This document shows, piece by piece, positions 63,095-64,000 of a stretch of DNA of 64,000 nt. Below the pieces are notes generated by a model. That model was not told where the DNA came from and ran no database searches. It was given only the letters and a program-made list of their open reading frames with translations. The position numbers and the translations under genes are program-made. Position 1 is the first letter of the stretch. Each line of letters begins with the position of its first letter. Location: NCBI GenBank assembly GCA_015654695.1, contig JAATGJ010000092.1, forward strand, positions 1 to 64,000, read 5' to 3'. The stretch is from Chitinophagales bacterium (GTDB lineage Bacteria > Bacteroidota > Bacteroidia > Chitinophagales > Chitinophagaceae).

Positions 63095-64000
63095 ATGAAA
63101 AATCGCTTACTTTGTTTTTTACTTGTTTTTACCCTGGCTTCGCAGCAATACATTAATGCACAGACTGCAGAGGCTGTGATAGGCTGGAGTACCTGGGCAA
63201 ACTGGTCCAATTCCAATGCTGATCAGGGCTTAACTGCAAACCTTTCTCAACCGCTTATTACTACTGGCGGAACAGATGCGGTTGTATTTTCTGATGCCGG
63301 CGATGCTTATGGCCAGCGGGCCTTTACCACCGGGTGGAGTGGTGGTGCGAATACAAAAGCATGGCAGTTTCAAATGAGTTCTATTAAATACAGAACATTG
63401 AAGTTTTCCTGTAAAATGATGGGAACAAATAATTTTGCCAATTTTCTGGGCCCTCGTGATTTTAAACTACAATACAGCCTGAATGGTTCTGCATGGGTTG
63501 ATGTAAGCGGGGGTACGCTGACTGCCGGTAATGGTAATAGTAATTTTAATAGCCTTACCAATGTATCACTTCCTGCAGCCTGCGAAAATCTGTCTGTTCT
63601 TTATATACGAATGGTAATGACATCCAACACATCGGTGACGGGTGCCGCAGTTACAGGCGGTCAGAGCCATATTGACGATCTGAATATAACAGGCATAAGT
63701 GACCCGGAAGCTCCTACGGATATCATTTTATCCAACAACTCTTTTTTAGTACCGACAGGTGGTACAGTGAGCAGTGGTACTACCGTGGGCGCTTTGTCTT
63801 CTGTGGACTTTAATTTAGGTAATACCCATACGTATAGTTTAGTGAGCGGTACAGGAAGTACGCATAATAGCTTATTCAGTATAGCTGGCAGCACCTTGTC
63901 AACTGCTGGTATTCTCAGTCCCGGTATTTACAGTATCCGTATCCGCAGTACGGATAATTCAACGCTTTATTTTGAAAAAGAGATAACTATTCGTGTGCTT
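63095..64000 (+). CDS. Secreted cadherin-like repeat protein, 3' end beyond the window
   Basis: Open frame of 302 codons still running at the window edge. It has a signal peptide (about 1-22, YINAQ), an N-terminal domain of about 190 residues with Trp-rich beta strands (IGWSTWANWSNSNADQG and LQYSLNGSAWVDVSGG), which resembles a laminin G/jelly-roll fold, then a cadherin-like segment beginning PTDIILSNNSF and GTTVGALSSVDFNLGNTHTY. Such proteins are usually long, surface exposed and end in a type IX secretion domain; the end is not visible here. Confidence 0.85.
   Translation, partial: MKNRLLCFLLVFTLASQQYINAQTAEAVIGWSTWANWSNSNADQGLTANLSQPLITTGGTDAVVFSDAGDAYGQRAFTTGWSGGANTKAWQFQMSSIKYRTLKFSCKMMGTNNFANFLGPRDFKLQYSLNGSAWVDVSGGTLTAGNGNSNFNSLTNVSLPAACENLSVLYIRMVMTSNTSVTGAAVTGGQSHIDDLNITGISDPEAPTDIILSNNSFLVPTGGTVSSGTTVGALSSVDFNLGNTHTYSLVSGTGSTHNSLFSIAGSTLSTAGILSPGIYSIRIRSTDNSTLYFEKEITIRVL

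Overview
The window is a chromosomal segment of a Bacteroidota bacterium, most likely of the Chitinophagaceae/Chitinophagales. The evidence is a SusC/SusD outer-membrane pair, a secreted protein with a type IX secretion sorting domain, a DUF6089 barrel, many short-lipobox lipoproteins, almost no Shine-Dalgarno sequences, and several TAnnTTTG-type -7 promoter boxes. No rRNA, tRNA, CRISPR array, prophage or conjugative module was seen. Genes lie on both strands in short units of one to three.

Layout. 1-7.4 kb: a 7-mer tandem repeat, then cell-envelope genes (beta-propeller lipoprotein, NlpC/P60 hydrolase, flippase, M1 peptidase, peptide-binding lipoprotein). 7.6-8.6 kb: two tiny overlapping ORFs with their own terminator, and msrA. 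8.9-16.7 kb: a SusC/SusD pair bracketed by two nearly identical ROK regulators, with no glycosidase in the locus. 16.9-21 kb: a MutS2-like ATPase without an Smr domain, a flavin split-barrel protein and a voltage-gated channel that lies between two copies of a dispersed structured repeat. 21.6-25.2 kb: a large secreted beta-helix protein. 25.4-27.1 kb: decayed DNA with an IS630 transposase remnant cut off at a third repeat copy and a TPR gene lacking its 5' end.

27-48 kb is mostly housekeeping and envelope genes: acyl-CoA thioesterase, proline dehydrogenase, HD hydrolase, MFS exporter, lipase, MBL hydrolase, DUF2807, Dabb, amidohydrolase, desaturase, sulfatase, pdxJ, e(P4) phosphatase, two paralogous 91-92 aa proteins and a lytic transglycosylase. 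48-64 kb holds a solitary HATPase-like protein, an ester-cyclase-like protein, a zinc metalloprotease, an ABC exporter, a membrane-anchored patatin, EcsC, CsbD, a GH43 enzyme, an overlapping HipA-like kinase/DUF3037 pair, two small ORFs and a secreted protein cut by the window end.

The most unusual features are (i) a structured intergenic repeat family in three copies, one carrying a nested hairpin; (ii) short palindromes that appear inserted in frame into pdxJ and the proline dehydrogenase gene; (iii) the ROK-SusC-SusD-ROK arrangement; (iv) the HipA-like kinase/DUF3037 pair; and (v) the tiny secreted-peptide locus near 7.7 kb. Functions are assigned from motifs read by eye; no database search was run.
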